Below are positions 29,919-36,714 of a stretch of 40,250 nucleotides of DNA, in pieces. Origin of the DNA: Elusimicrobiota bacterium (GTDB lineage Bacteria; Elusimicrobiota; Elusimicrobia; UBA1565; UBA9628); NCBI GenBank assembly GCA_016209035.1, contig JACQWX010000036.1, positions 1-40,250 of the forward strand, written 5' to 3'. The translations under genes were made by a program, and so were the position numbers. Each line of letters begins with the position of its first letter. The stretch's first letter is position 1. The notes beneath the pieces were generated by a model. It saw only the letters and a list, made by a program, of their open reading frames with translations. It searched no databases and was not told the DNA's origin.

Positions 29919-31180
29919 CGCGCCGACCCGCGCCTCCGGCCTCGACCGCGCCCCGGCCCGCCAACTCCCATCCTGAGGGCGGTCGGGGCGCTCGGCCTCC
30001 GGCCTCGACCGCGGCCTGGCCGCCGCTCAACCCAGGGCTGGAGCGCCTCCCGCCCTACCTCTTCGTCGCGCTCGACCGCAAGAGAGCCGAGGCCCAGGCA
30101 TCGGGGAGAGATGTCATCAACCTCGGCATCGGCGACCCGGACACCCCGACCCCGGAGTTCATCGTCTCGGAGATGTCCCGGGCCGTCCGCGACCCCCGCA
30201 CCCACCGCTACCCCGACGGCCGAGGCTCGGTCGAGTTCCGTGAAGCCGTCGCCGACTTCATGTCCCGCAAGTACGGGGTCAAGCTCGACCCGGCCCGCGA
30301 GATCGTCGCTCTGATCGGTTCGAAGGAAGGCATCGGCCACCTGCCCCTGGCCCTGGCCGGGCGGGGATCGACCGTCTGCGTCCCCGACCCAGGCTACCCT
30401 GTGTATGCGGCGAGCGCGATCCTGGCAGGGGCCAAGCCCGTTGCCTACCCCTTGAGAGAGGACAACGGCTTCCTCCCTGATTTCACGGCACGACCCCTCT
30501 CAGGTCCCGCAAAGCGGGGCCTGATCTTCATGAACTACCCGAACAACCCCACCGGCGCGACAGCGCCGAAGAACCTCTTCGAAGAGGCCGTCCGATGGGC
30601 CGGACGGCGCGGGGCCTGGCTCGCCCACGACGCCGCCTACGCCGAGGCCTTCTTCGGCGGAGTGCGGCCCGCGAGCCTGCTGGCCGCCGCCGGCGCCATG
30701 GAGCGCGGCGTCGAGTTCCACTCCCTCTCCAAGACCTTCAGCATGGCCGGCTGGCGCGTGGGCTGGGCGGCCGGGAACCGGCGGGCCGTCGCCGCCCTGG
30801 CCCAGGTCAAGAGCAACCTGGACTCAGGGGTCTTCACGGCCGTCCAGCACGCTGCCGCGGTGGCCCTGCGCAAAGGCGACTCCGCGGCCGACGCCATGCG
30901 TAAGCTCGTCTCCAAGCGCCGGTCACGGTGCATCCCCCTGCTCGTTGATGCGGGCTGGGAGGTGTTCGAGAGCTCCGCGACCTTCTATCTGTGGTGCCGG
31001 ACGCCCGGGGACATGCCCAGCGCGGTCTGCTCCGAGAGGCTGCTGGACCAGGCCGGGGTGCTCGCCACGCCCGGCTCGGGGTTCGGCCGCCGCGGCGAGG
31101 GCTGGATCCGGTTCGCGCTCACCGTAGGCGAGGAGCGGCTCGTCGAGGCCATGACGAGGGTCGCCCGGATCCGATGGTGA
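29915..31180 (+). CDS. dapL: LL-diaminopimelate aminotransferase (DapL type)
   Basis: 421 residues. PLP enzyme turning tetrahydrodipicolinate straight into LL-diaminopimelate, bypassing DapD/DapC/DapE. INLGIGDPDTPTPEFI, HRYPDGRGSVEFREAV, GSKEGIGHLPLAL, FMNYPNNPTGATAP and FHSLSKTFSMAGWRVGWAAG (PLP Lys) are the family blocks. The first 40 residues are a Pro/Ala-rich extension with a 19-bp direct repeat (29932-29950 and 29995-30013) encoding PPASTA twice; the true start may be later, near WPPLNPGLERLPPYLF. Next to dapB, the reaction order supports this call over a general aminotransferase. Confidence 0.9.
   Translation: MTRRPAPPASTAPRPANSHPEGGRGARPPASTAAWPPLNPGLERLPPYLFVALDRKRAEAQASGRDVINLGIGDPDTPTPEFIVSEMSRAVRDPRTHRYPDGRGSVEFREAVADFMSRKYGVKLDPAREIVALIGSKEGIGHLPLALAGRGSTVCVPDPGYPVYAASAILAGAKPVAYPLREDNGFLPDFTARPLSGPAKRGLIFMNYPNNPTGATAPKNLFEEAVRWAGRRGAWLAHDAAYAEAFFGGVRPASLLAAAGAMERGVEFHSLSKTFSMAGWRVGWAAGNRRAVAALAQVKSNLDSGVFTAVQHAAAVALRKGDSAADAMRKLVSKRRSRCIPLLVDAGWEVFESSATFYLWCRTPGDMPSAVCSERLLDQAGVLATPGSGFGRRGEGWIRFALTVGEERLVEAMTRVARIRW
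29932..30013 (+). repeat. 19-bp direct repeat at the dapL 5' end
   Basis: GCCTCCGGCCTCGACCGCG at 29932-29950 and again at 29995-30013, 63 bases apart, so the reading frame repeats too (PPASTA twice). Confidence 0.8.
30501..30523. repeat. Intragenic GC hairpin in dapL
   Basis: CAGGTCCCGC (30501-30510), AAA, GCGGGGCCTG (30514-30523): ten-base arms with one G-T mismatch. It encodes SGPAKRG before the NYPNNPTG motif. Confidence 0.55.
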
Positions 31181-31190
31181 AGCCGCGAGA

Positions 31191-31219
31191 TTGAAGGCTT
31201 CCCGATAATCTGTTAGGAT
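31191..31219 (+). promoter_or_regulatory. panB promoter, leaderless output
   Basis: TTGAAG (31191-31196), 17 bases, TAGGAT (31214-31219) preceded by TGT. GTG 31226 is exactly the seventh base after the -10 box. Confidence 0.65.
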
Positions 31220-31225
31220 GCTGTC

Positions 31226-32029
31226 GTGAAGGACAAGGTCACCGCCACCAAGCTCGCGGAACTCAAGCGCAAGGGAGTCAAGATCGCGGCCCTGACGGCC
31301 TACGACTGCCAGACATCCCAGCTCCTGGAGGAGGCGGGCGTTGACGTCATCCTCGTGGGCGACTCCGTGGGCATGGTCAAGCTCGGCTACGAGAACACCA
31401 TCCCGGTCACGCTCGACGAGATCCTCCACCACGTCAAGGCCGTCCGCAGGGGCCTGGGGCTCGGGGCCAGACGGCGGCCGCTCCTCGCGGCCGACATGCC
31501 TTACCTCACGTACGAGCTGAGCGCGGCCGAAGCGGCCCGCAACGCGGGCAGGCTGGTCAAGGAAGGCGGCGCCGAAGCCGTGAAGCTCGAAGGCGGCATG
31601 GAAGTCGCGCCGGTCGTCAAAGAGCTGCTCCGCGTCCACGTGCCGGTCATGGGCCACCTGGGGCTCACCCCCCAAGCGGTCCACCGCCTCGGCGGCTTCA
31701 AGGTCCAGGGCCGCAAGGCCGAGGACGCCGAGAAGATGGTCACCGACGCCAAGGTGCTCGAGGCGGCCGGCATCTTCGCCCTCGTCCTCGAGTGCGTCCC
31801 TCCCGACTTAGCAAGGGAGATCACCCACAAGCTCTCCATCCCCACCATCGGTATCGGGGCCGGCCCGCACTGCGACGGCCAGATACTGGTCACGGACGAC
31901 ATGCTCGGCCTGACGGGGGGCGCCCCGTACTCCTTCGTCAAGCGGTATTGCGACCTGCGCTCCATGGCGGCCCAAGCCCTCGGCCAATACTGCCGTGAAG
32001 TCCGCGACGGCTCCTTCCCTGCCACATGA
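31226..32029 (+). CDS. panB: 3-methyl-2-oxobutanoate hydroxymethyltransferase
   Basis: 267 residues from GTG. First step of pantothenate synthesis: adds a hydroxymethyl group to ketoisovalerate. IAALTAYDCQTSQLLEEAGV, ILVGDSVGMVKLGYENTIPV, then PLLAADMPYLTY, GAEAVKLEGGMEVAP, VMGHLGLTPQAVHRLGGFKV and TIGIGAGPHCDGQILVTDDM are all the expected blocks with metal-binding Asp and Glu. The GTG has no ribosome site; the promoter puts it at the transcript start. Its stop lies in the left end of a 33-bp inverted repeat. Confidence 0.96.
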   Translation: MKDKVTATKLAELKRKGVKIAALTAYDCQTSQLLEEAGVDVILVGDSVGMVKLGYENTIPVTLDEILHHVKAVRRGLGLGARRRPLLAADMPYLTYELSAAEAARNAGRLVKEGGAEAVKLEGGMEVAPVVKELLRVHVPVMGHLGLTPQAVHRLGGFKVQGRKAEDAEKMVTDAKVLEAAGIFALVLECVPPDLAREITHKLSIPTIGIGAGPHCDGQILVTDDMLGLTGGAPYSFVKRYCDLRSMAAQALGQYCREVRDGSFPAT

Positions 32030-32116
32030 TGGCGCCAGTCTTCAAGTTGTTGCGTTATTCCGACAACTTTTTGCGATATTCCTGGAATAACGCAACAACT
32101 TGAAGACTGGCGCCAT
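32029..32116. repeat. 88-bp inverted repeat with perfect 33-bp arms
   Basis: Left arm 32029-32061 (starts ATGGCGCCAGTCTTC, ends TTATTCC) is the exact complement of 32084-32116, with a 22-base spacer. It fills the whole gap from the panB stop to the start codon of the hydrolase, whose first bases are in the right arm. A degenerate direct repeat is also inside (TTGTTGCGTTATTCC at 32047-32061, TTTTTGCGATATTCC at 32068-32082). It could be a bidirectional hairpin, a miniature mobile element or a regulatory cruciform. Confidence 0.9.
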
Positions 32117-32990
32117 GATGATCCTCGCCATCGTCCTGCTCATCGCCGCCGCCATCGGAGCCGGCTATTGGGGCGCGGGCATCATCCTGTACCCGCCCAA
32201 GAAGGCTCCCTTGGAGACCTTCCCCGAGGTCTACGGCCTGCCGTACGAGAAGGTCTCCTTCAGGACCTCCGACGACCTGACCCTCAGGGGCTGGTTCATC
32301 CCCTCCCGGACCGGAGAGGAGCGCACCCTCATCATGTGCCACGGCTGGGGCGACAACAAAGGGTATCTCCTCGAGCGGACCAGCTTCCTCGCCCAGACGG
32401 CCGGCTTCAACCTGCTGTACTTCGACAACCGCTCGCACGGGGAGAGCGATGGCCGCCTCACCACCATCGGCTGCCTCGAGACCATCGATTTCGAGGCCGC
32501 CATCGGCTTCCTCAAGGAGAACCGGCCCTCGTCCCTTCAGAGGCTCGGCGTGTTCGGCATGTCCATGGGCGCGGCGGTCGCCATCCTCTCAATGCCGAAG
32601 CACCCGGAGATCAAGGCGGCGGTCTTCGAGAGCCCTTTCCCCGACTACCCGAAGGTCGTCCGGCGCTGGGCCTGGAACAACATGCGCGTGCCATATTTCC
32701 CGATGATCCTGCTGACCCTCTTCATGCTGCGCTTGCGGGTGGGAATCCCCGAGGTGGACGACTACAGCCCGATCTCCTTCATCCGCCGCATCGCGCCGCG
32801 GCCGATCTTCATCGTCGGCGGCTCCGAGGACCTTCTGATGCCGCCGGAGGACGTCCTCTCCCTCTACGAGGCCGCGGACCAGCCGAAGTGCCTCTGGATC
32901 GTCCCCGGCGCCGCGCACGGCGAATGCCGCGCGAGAGCGCAGACGGAGTATGAGGAGAGGGTGGCCACTTTCTTCCGGACCCATCTATGA
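32115..32990 (+). CDS. Membrane-anchored alpha/beta hydrolase
   Basis: 291 residues from ATG 32115 (ATG 32118 equally possible). One N-terminal helix (MMILAIVLLIAAAIGAGYWG) anchors or exports it. An alpha/beta hydrolase domain follows: CHGWGDNKG (oxyanion region), FDNRSHGESDG, GVFGMSMGAAVA with nucleophile Ser near 148, GGSEDLLMPPED with the acid Asp near 235, and PGAAHGECRA with the His near 266. Substrate unknown; the layout is that of BAAT/serine-aminopeptidase-like hydrolases. Its stop overlaps panC (ATGA), so it sits inside the pantothenate operon. Confidence 0.88.
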   Translation: MMILAIVLLIAAAIGAGYWGAGIILYPPKKAPLETFPEVYGLPYEKVSFRTSDDLTLRGWFIPSRTGEERTLIMCHGWGDNKGYLLERTSFLAQTAGFNLLYFDNRSHGESDGRLTTIGCLETIDFEAAIGFLKENRPSSLQRLGVFGMSMGAAVAILSMPKHPEIKAAVFESPFPDYPKVVRRWAWNNMRVPYFPMILLTLFMLRLRVGIPEVDDYSPISFIRRIAPRPIFIVGGSEDLLMPPEDVLSLYEAADQPKCLWIVPGAAHGECRARAQTEYEERVATFFRTHL

Positions 32991-33826
32991 AGATCATCAA
33001 GACGCCGACGGCGATGTCAGACCTCGCCTCCTCATGGAGGAGGCGAGGTCTGACGATCGGATTCGTCCCCACCATGGGAGCGCTCCACCAAGGCCATGCC
33101 TCCCTCATCCGCCGGGCCCGGGCCGAGAACGACCGGGTGACGGCGTCGGTCTTCGTCAACCCGGCGCAGTTCGGTCCCAAGGAAGACTTCCTCCGCTACC
33201 CCCGCCCATTCGCCGCCGACTGCGCCCTAGCCGCTCAGGAAGGGGCGGATGCCGTGTTCCATCCTGAGCCCGCCGACGTCTATCCCCGCGGATCATCGAC
33301 ATTCGTCGAGGTCGCGGGGCTCTCCGGCCTCCTGTGCGGAGCCTTCCGGCCGGGGCATTTCCGGGGCGTGGCGACCGTGGTACTCAAGCTCCTCAACATC
33401 GTCCAGCCGGACCGGGCGTATTTCGGCGAGAAGGACTACCAGCAGCTCGTCGTCATCAAGAGTATGGCGCGGGACCTGGCCCTGCCGGTGCGCGTCGTCG
33501 GCTGCCCCACGGTCCGGGAATCCGACGGATTGGCGATGTCGAGTCGCAACGCGTACCTTTCCCCTGCCCAACGCCTCTGGGCGCCCCGTCTCCATGAAGC
33601 CCTGGCCTGGGGAGCGCGGTCGTCCCGCGTCTCCCTGGTCGCGGCCGTGCGAAAGCGCATCCTCGGAATCCCGGGAGCCTCCATCGACTATGTCAGTCTG
33701 GTCGACCCTGACACCCTCGCCCCGGCGCCTGCGCCGAAGGCGCAGGCCGTCCGACGGGGCTTAAGGCTCCTGGCGGCCGTACGCATCGGCAGGGCCAGGC
33801 TAATTGACAATGTTATCGTGTCTTGA
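32987..33826 (+). CDS. panC: Pantothenate synthetase
   Basis: 279 residues. Joins pantoate and beta-alanine with ATP. GFVPTMGALHQGHASLIRRA holds the HxGH motif; SVFVNPAQFGPKEDF, ATVVLKLLNIVQPDRAYFGE, KDYQQLVVIKSMARDL and LAMSSRNAYLSP (KMSKS-like loop) follow; RLIDNVIVS is the typical end. Codons 11-23 are formed by an 18-bp-arm palindrome, yet length to the HxGH motif is normal. A second hairpin near the end adds PAPAPKAQA. The next promoter lies inside its last codons. Confidence 0.96.
   Translation: MKIIKTPTAMSDLASSWRRRGLTIGFVPTMGALHQGHASLIRRARAENDRVTASVFVNPAQFGPKEDFLRYPRPFAADCALAAQEGADAVFHPEPADVYPRGSSTFVEVAGLSGLLCGAFRPGHFRGVATVVLKLLNIVQPDRAYFGEKDYQQLVVIKSMARDLALPVRVVGCPTVRESDGLAMSSRNAYLSPAQRLWAPRLHEALAWGARSSRVSLVAAVRKRILGIPGASIDYVSLVDPDTLAPAPAPKAQAVRRGLRLLAAVRIGRARLIDNVIVS
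33016..33054. repeat. Perfect 18-bp inverted repeat inside panC
   Basis: GTCAGACCTCGCCTCCTC (33016-33033), ATG, and its exact complement 33037-33054. It lies in the coding start of panC (SDLASSWRRRGLT) and would form a very stable hairpin 30-70 bases after the start codon. Confidence 0.9.
33727..33747. repeat. Intragenic GC hairpin in panC, CCTGCGCC family
   Basis: GCCTGCGCC (33727-33735), GAA, GGCGCAGGC (33739-33747). It encodes PAPKAQA, a stretch added before the C-terminal LLAAVRIG strand of PanC. Confidence 0.75.
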
Positions 33827-33832
33827 TAAGCT
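33804..33832 (+). promoter_or_regulatory. Promoter of the HAMP-protein operon, leaderless
   Basis: TTGACA (33804-33809), 17 bases, TAAGCT (33827-33832) preceded by TGA. ATG 33839 is exactly the seventh base after the -10 box. The -35 box lies in the last codons of panC. Confidence 0.75.
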
Positions 33833-33838
33833 GTCGGC

Positions 33839-34396
33839 ATGACGAGCAAGAAACGAAGGCAGTTCTGGATCGACCCTCCGGTGCAGGCGCACATGCTCCT
33901 GACCGTGCTGGTCCTGGTCACCGCCAGCGTCCTGCTCGTTTCATACAGCATGGCCAGGGGCCTGGAAGCCGCCTTCAGCCAATCCGGGCAGCTGTTCCAT
34001 CCCATGGGCTGGTGCGCTCAGAAACTGCGCCTGCCGATGGCGCTCAGCATGGCGGTCGCGATACTCGCCAGCGGCCTGGTCGCGCTGGTCTGGTCCCACC
34101 GCTTCGCCGGACCCCTGCGCGTCTTGGCCGCGGCCATCGAGCGGCTCAAAGACGGGGACTTCAGCGTGGGCGTGCGCGTCAGGGACAACGACACGCTCAA
34201 GGAGATCGTGGACGAGTTCTCGCAAATGCAGCAGGCCCTGGCCGCCAAGATCGCCTCGGCCCGCGGCAAGGCCGCGATCCTCGGCGGGAGGCTCGCCGAG
34301 CTTGCCGCCGAGCTCCCAGAGGGCCACCCCGCGCGTCCGCAACTTGAGACGATCTCAAGGGAGATCAAGGAGATCTGGACCGAATACCGCCTATGA
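33839..34396 (+). CDS. HAMP-domain membrane protein without an output domain
   Basis: 185 residues. Two transmembrane helices, about 18-40 (AHMLLTVLVLVTASVLLVSY) and 63-84 (LPMALSMAVAILASGLVALV), flank a short outer loop. A HAMP domain follows: HRFAGPLRVLAAAIERLKDG, DFSVGVRVRDNDTLKEIVDE, FSQMQQAL. A coiled coil (AAKIASARGKAAILGGRLAE) ends the chain. There is no kinase, cyclase or methyl-accepting domain, so it is not a complete sensor. It overlaps the next gene (ATGA) and begins a three-gene operon of envelope proteins. Confidence 0.8.
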   Translation: MTSKKRRQFWIDPPVQAHMLLTVLVLVTASVLLVSYSMARGLEAAFSQSGQLFHPMGWCAQKLRLPMALSMAVAILASGLVALVWSHRFAGPLRVLAAAIERLKDGDFSVGVRVRDNDTLKEIVDEFSQMQQALAAKIASARGKAAILGGRLAELAAELPEGHPARPQLETISREIKEIWTEYRL

Positions 34397-36714
34397 CCAA
34401 AGGAATCCTATTGTTGATCGCGGCCTGCGTGGCCGTCACGGCCCATGCCGGACCCCAGCGCGGCCGCATCGGCGGCTCCAAGGCGCCGGCCGGAGAGACC
34501 CAGCCGAGCCACGCCGCCTTAAGCCCCGAGAGAGAGGCGGCGCAGTGGGCGGAGCATGCGCTCGGGCCCGATGCCTTCGAGATCCTCAGGGACAAGCGCT
34601 ACCTCATCCTCCAGGACGGCGAAGCCGGGCCGCGGCTCCAAGACGCCCAGTGGGACGCCCTGCGCGAGTTATCGAGGCTGAGCATGGTCGCCGTCGAGTT
34701 CGCGGAAGCCTACCGGCGGTTCGCGGCCGGCAATCCGGCGGCCCCGGCCGGCGACGCCCTGCCCTTCGCCCCTCTGCGGGGGCTCCCCAGCAGCGGCCTG
34801 ATGACCGCGCACCTGCACGCCGCGGCCGAGATCATGGCCGCGGCGCACGATGAGTACAGCGCTCTCGACCCCAAGGCCCTGGCCGGGGAGCCGCAGGCCA
34901 CGCTCTTCGAGACCCCCTGGGGAGCGGCCTTCGCCTCGCGGACCCGGGCCGACCTCAAAGCCGACCCCAGCGGCCTGGCCGATGCGTTCTTCGACGGCTG
35001 CTTCGCCTCGGTCCCCGCCGACGCAGGCGCGGCGGCCCATTTCAAGAAGCACGTCTCGGCCGTCTTCCAGAAGGATGTGGGCCCGTCCCTCGACGCCGAC
35101 ATCAGGAACGCGAGCCTTTCCGGAGACCTTCGGACCTGGCTCCAACGATACCTCCTGGACCAGCGGCGGCTGAACTCCCTGAAGCGCTACCATTCCGCCG
35201 TAGAGAAGCTCGACGCCAAGCACGGTCTCGTCCGCCAGGCCGCGGAGCTCGAGACCGCGGCCAAGGCGTTGGCCGCCGCCCCCGAATTCGTGGGACGCCT
35301 GCGCGGGAAGCTCTCTCGCCTGGCGCCGGCGGCGCAATCCCCTAAGGCGCATTTGACCTCGGCGGGGCTCCACCTCCATCAGCCCGTCAAGTTGGAGCGC
35401 TATGAGCGGGGCGATACCGTCGTGCTCACCGGCGGGTACTGGGTGGACGGGCTCGCCGACGGCGAGGCCGCCGAGATCGAGGAGACCTCCTTCGCCGACT
35501 ACGGCAGCGAGGGGCTGGGCTTCCTGGAGACCCGCAGGGTGCGCCGCCGCAACGGCGGGCTCTACGAGATCCGCAGGGAGCTCCCCCTGTCCGACGCCCG
35601 CAGCTTCACCTTCCGCACCGTCGTCAGCGGCACGGAGGCGAACGCCCTGGCCGAGAAGGCCGCGGTCCCCGTCTCGGAGGCCTTCGACCGCTCCTTGGCC
35701 GCCCTGGCCGCGGCGGATTCCTTGGCCCTCGACTGCCGCTTCAAGGAGGCCGAAGACGCCTATGCGGCCTTCGCCGAGATGCTCGCCGAGTCGGCGAAGG
35801 TCAAGAGGCAGTACGCGGGCGTCGTGGCCGAAGCCCGTAAGCGCCGCCAAGAGGCGGCCAAGAACCTGGCGGCCGCGACCAAGGTCGAGGAGGCCATCTC
35901 CGCCTCCCGGGGGGACCTCTCCGCCGAGAAGTGCGACTACCGGACGACCCGGACCGAGGAAGCCATCAGATCGCTCGCGTCCCTGCCTGCCGGGTGCGAC
36001 CGCTACGTTTCCGATCTCAGATCCCAGCTCCTGACGATAAGCAAGCGCCGCGCCGACCAGGCCGCGTTCCATCAGACAGCGGCGAAGGCGAGGGAGATGG
36101 AGGATTCCTGCCAACTCTCCTCGGCCGCGGACGGCATGGCCCACGCCTTGGCGATCCTCGACGCGAACCCGTCGCTGCGGTGCGGAGCCGCCGAGGAGAC
36201 CGCCCGGAAGCTCGAGGCGGACCTTCCATCCGCCCGCCTCGCCGCTTTCTGGGAAGAGACCCTCGCCAAGAGCGTCGCTGACGGGGAGAATCCCCCCCAG
36301 CCGGGGAAAGACCCCGCGGCGGCCTCCCTGCGCATCGTCAACGCCGCCCTGGCGCGCGTCCCGACGCTGGCGTCCTCGCATTGCTTCTCGCGCGAGAGGG
36401 AGAGTCTGCTGAGGGTCGCCGATTCATCCGGGAAATCCTTGCTGGTCCCGGAGGACGGGGCGGTCGGCCGTCTCCTTCCGAACGACGACAAGCTGGTGGC
36501 GACCTCGGCCGCCGTGGCCGAGGAAGTCCGCAAGATCGAGGCGGCCCGAGAATCGCTCCAGCACAAGAAAGAACAGCTCGAGCTCCCGGCCGCGGAGACG
36601 CCCCCGGCCCCCGGCCCCAAGCCCCAGGAGGTCAAGCCCAAGTCGGTCGAGCCCCCTAGAGCCGCCCCCAAGAAGCCGGTCCGACGCGCCGTGAACAGAA
36701 AGGTGATCCCATGA
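34393..36714 (+). CDS. Large exported helical protein of unknown function
   Basis: 773 residues. Signal peptide 1-19 (MTKGILLLIAACVAVTAHAG). Mostly helical and Ala/Glu-rich; a beta-rich island near 320-410 (LTSAGLHLHQPVKLERYERG, TVVLTGGYWVDGLADGEAAE, then LETRRVRRRNGGLYEIRREL) interrupts it. Several Cys in the second half (LALDCRFKEA, SAEKCDYRT, AGCDRYV, EDSCQLSS, LRCGAAEE, SSHCFSRE) recur at wide spacing and may form disulphides. The end is Pro/Lys-rich (KPQEVKPKSVEPPRAAPKKP). I recognise no family. Four-base overlaps on both sides bind it to the HAMP and PDZ proteins. Confidence 0.7.
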   Translation: MTKGILLLIAACVAVTAHAGPQRGRIGGSKAPAGETQPSHAALSPEREAAQWAEHALGPDAFEILRDKRYLILQDGEAGPRLQDAQWDALRELSRLSMVAVEFAEAYRRFAAGNPAAPAGDALPFAPLRGLPSSGLMTAHLHAAAEIMAAAHDEYSALDPKALAGEPQATLFETPWGAAFASRTRADLKADPSGLADAFFDGCFASVPADAGAAAHFKKHVSAVFQKDVGPSLDADIRNASLSGDLRTWLQRYLLDQRRLNSLKRYHSAVEKLDAKHGLVRQAAELETAAKALAAAPEFVGRLRGKLSRLAPAAQSPKAHLTSAGLHLHQPVKLERYERGDTVVLTGGYWVDGLADGEAAEIEETSFADYGSEGLGFLETRRVRRRNGGLYEIRRELPLSDARSFTFRTVVSGTEANALAEKAAVPVSEAFDRSLAALAAADSLALDCRFKEAEDAYAAFAEMLAESAKVKRQYAGVVAEARKRRQEAAKNLAAATKVEEAISASRGDLSAEKCDYRTTRTEEAIRSLASLPAGCDRYVSDLRSQLLTISKRRADQAAFHQTAAKAREMEDSCQLSSAADGMAHALAILDANPSLRCGAAEETARKLEADLPSARLAAFWEETLAKSVADGENPPQPGKDPAAASLRIVNAALARVPTLASSHCFSRERESLLRVADSSGKSLLVPEDGAVGRLLPNDDKLVATSAAVAEEVRKIEAARESLQHKKEQLELPAAETPPAPGPKPQEVKPKSVEPPRAAPKKPVRRAVNRKVIP

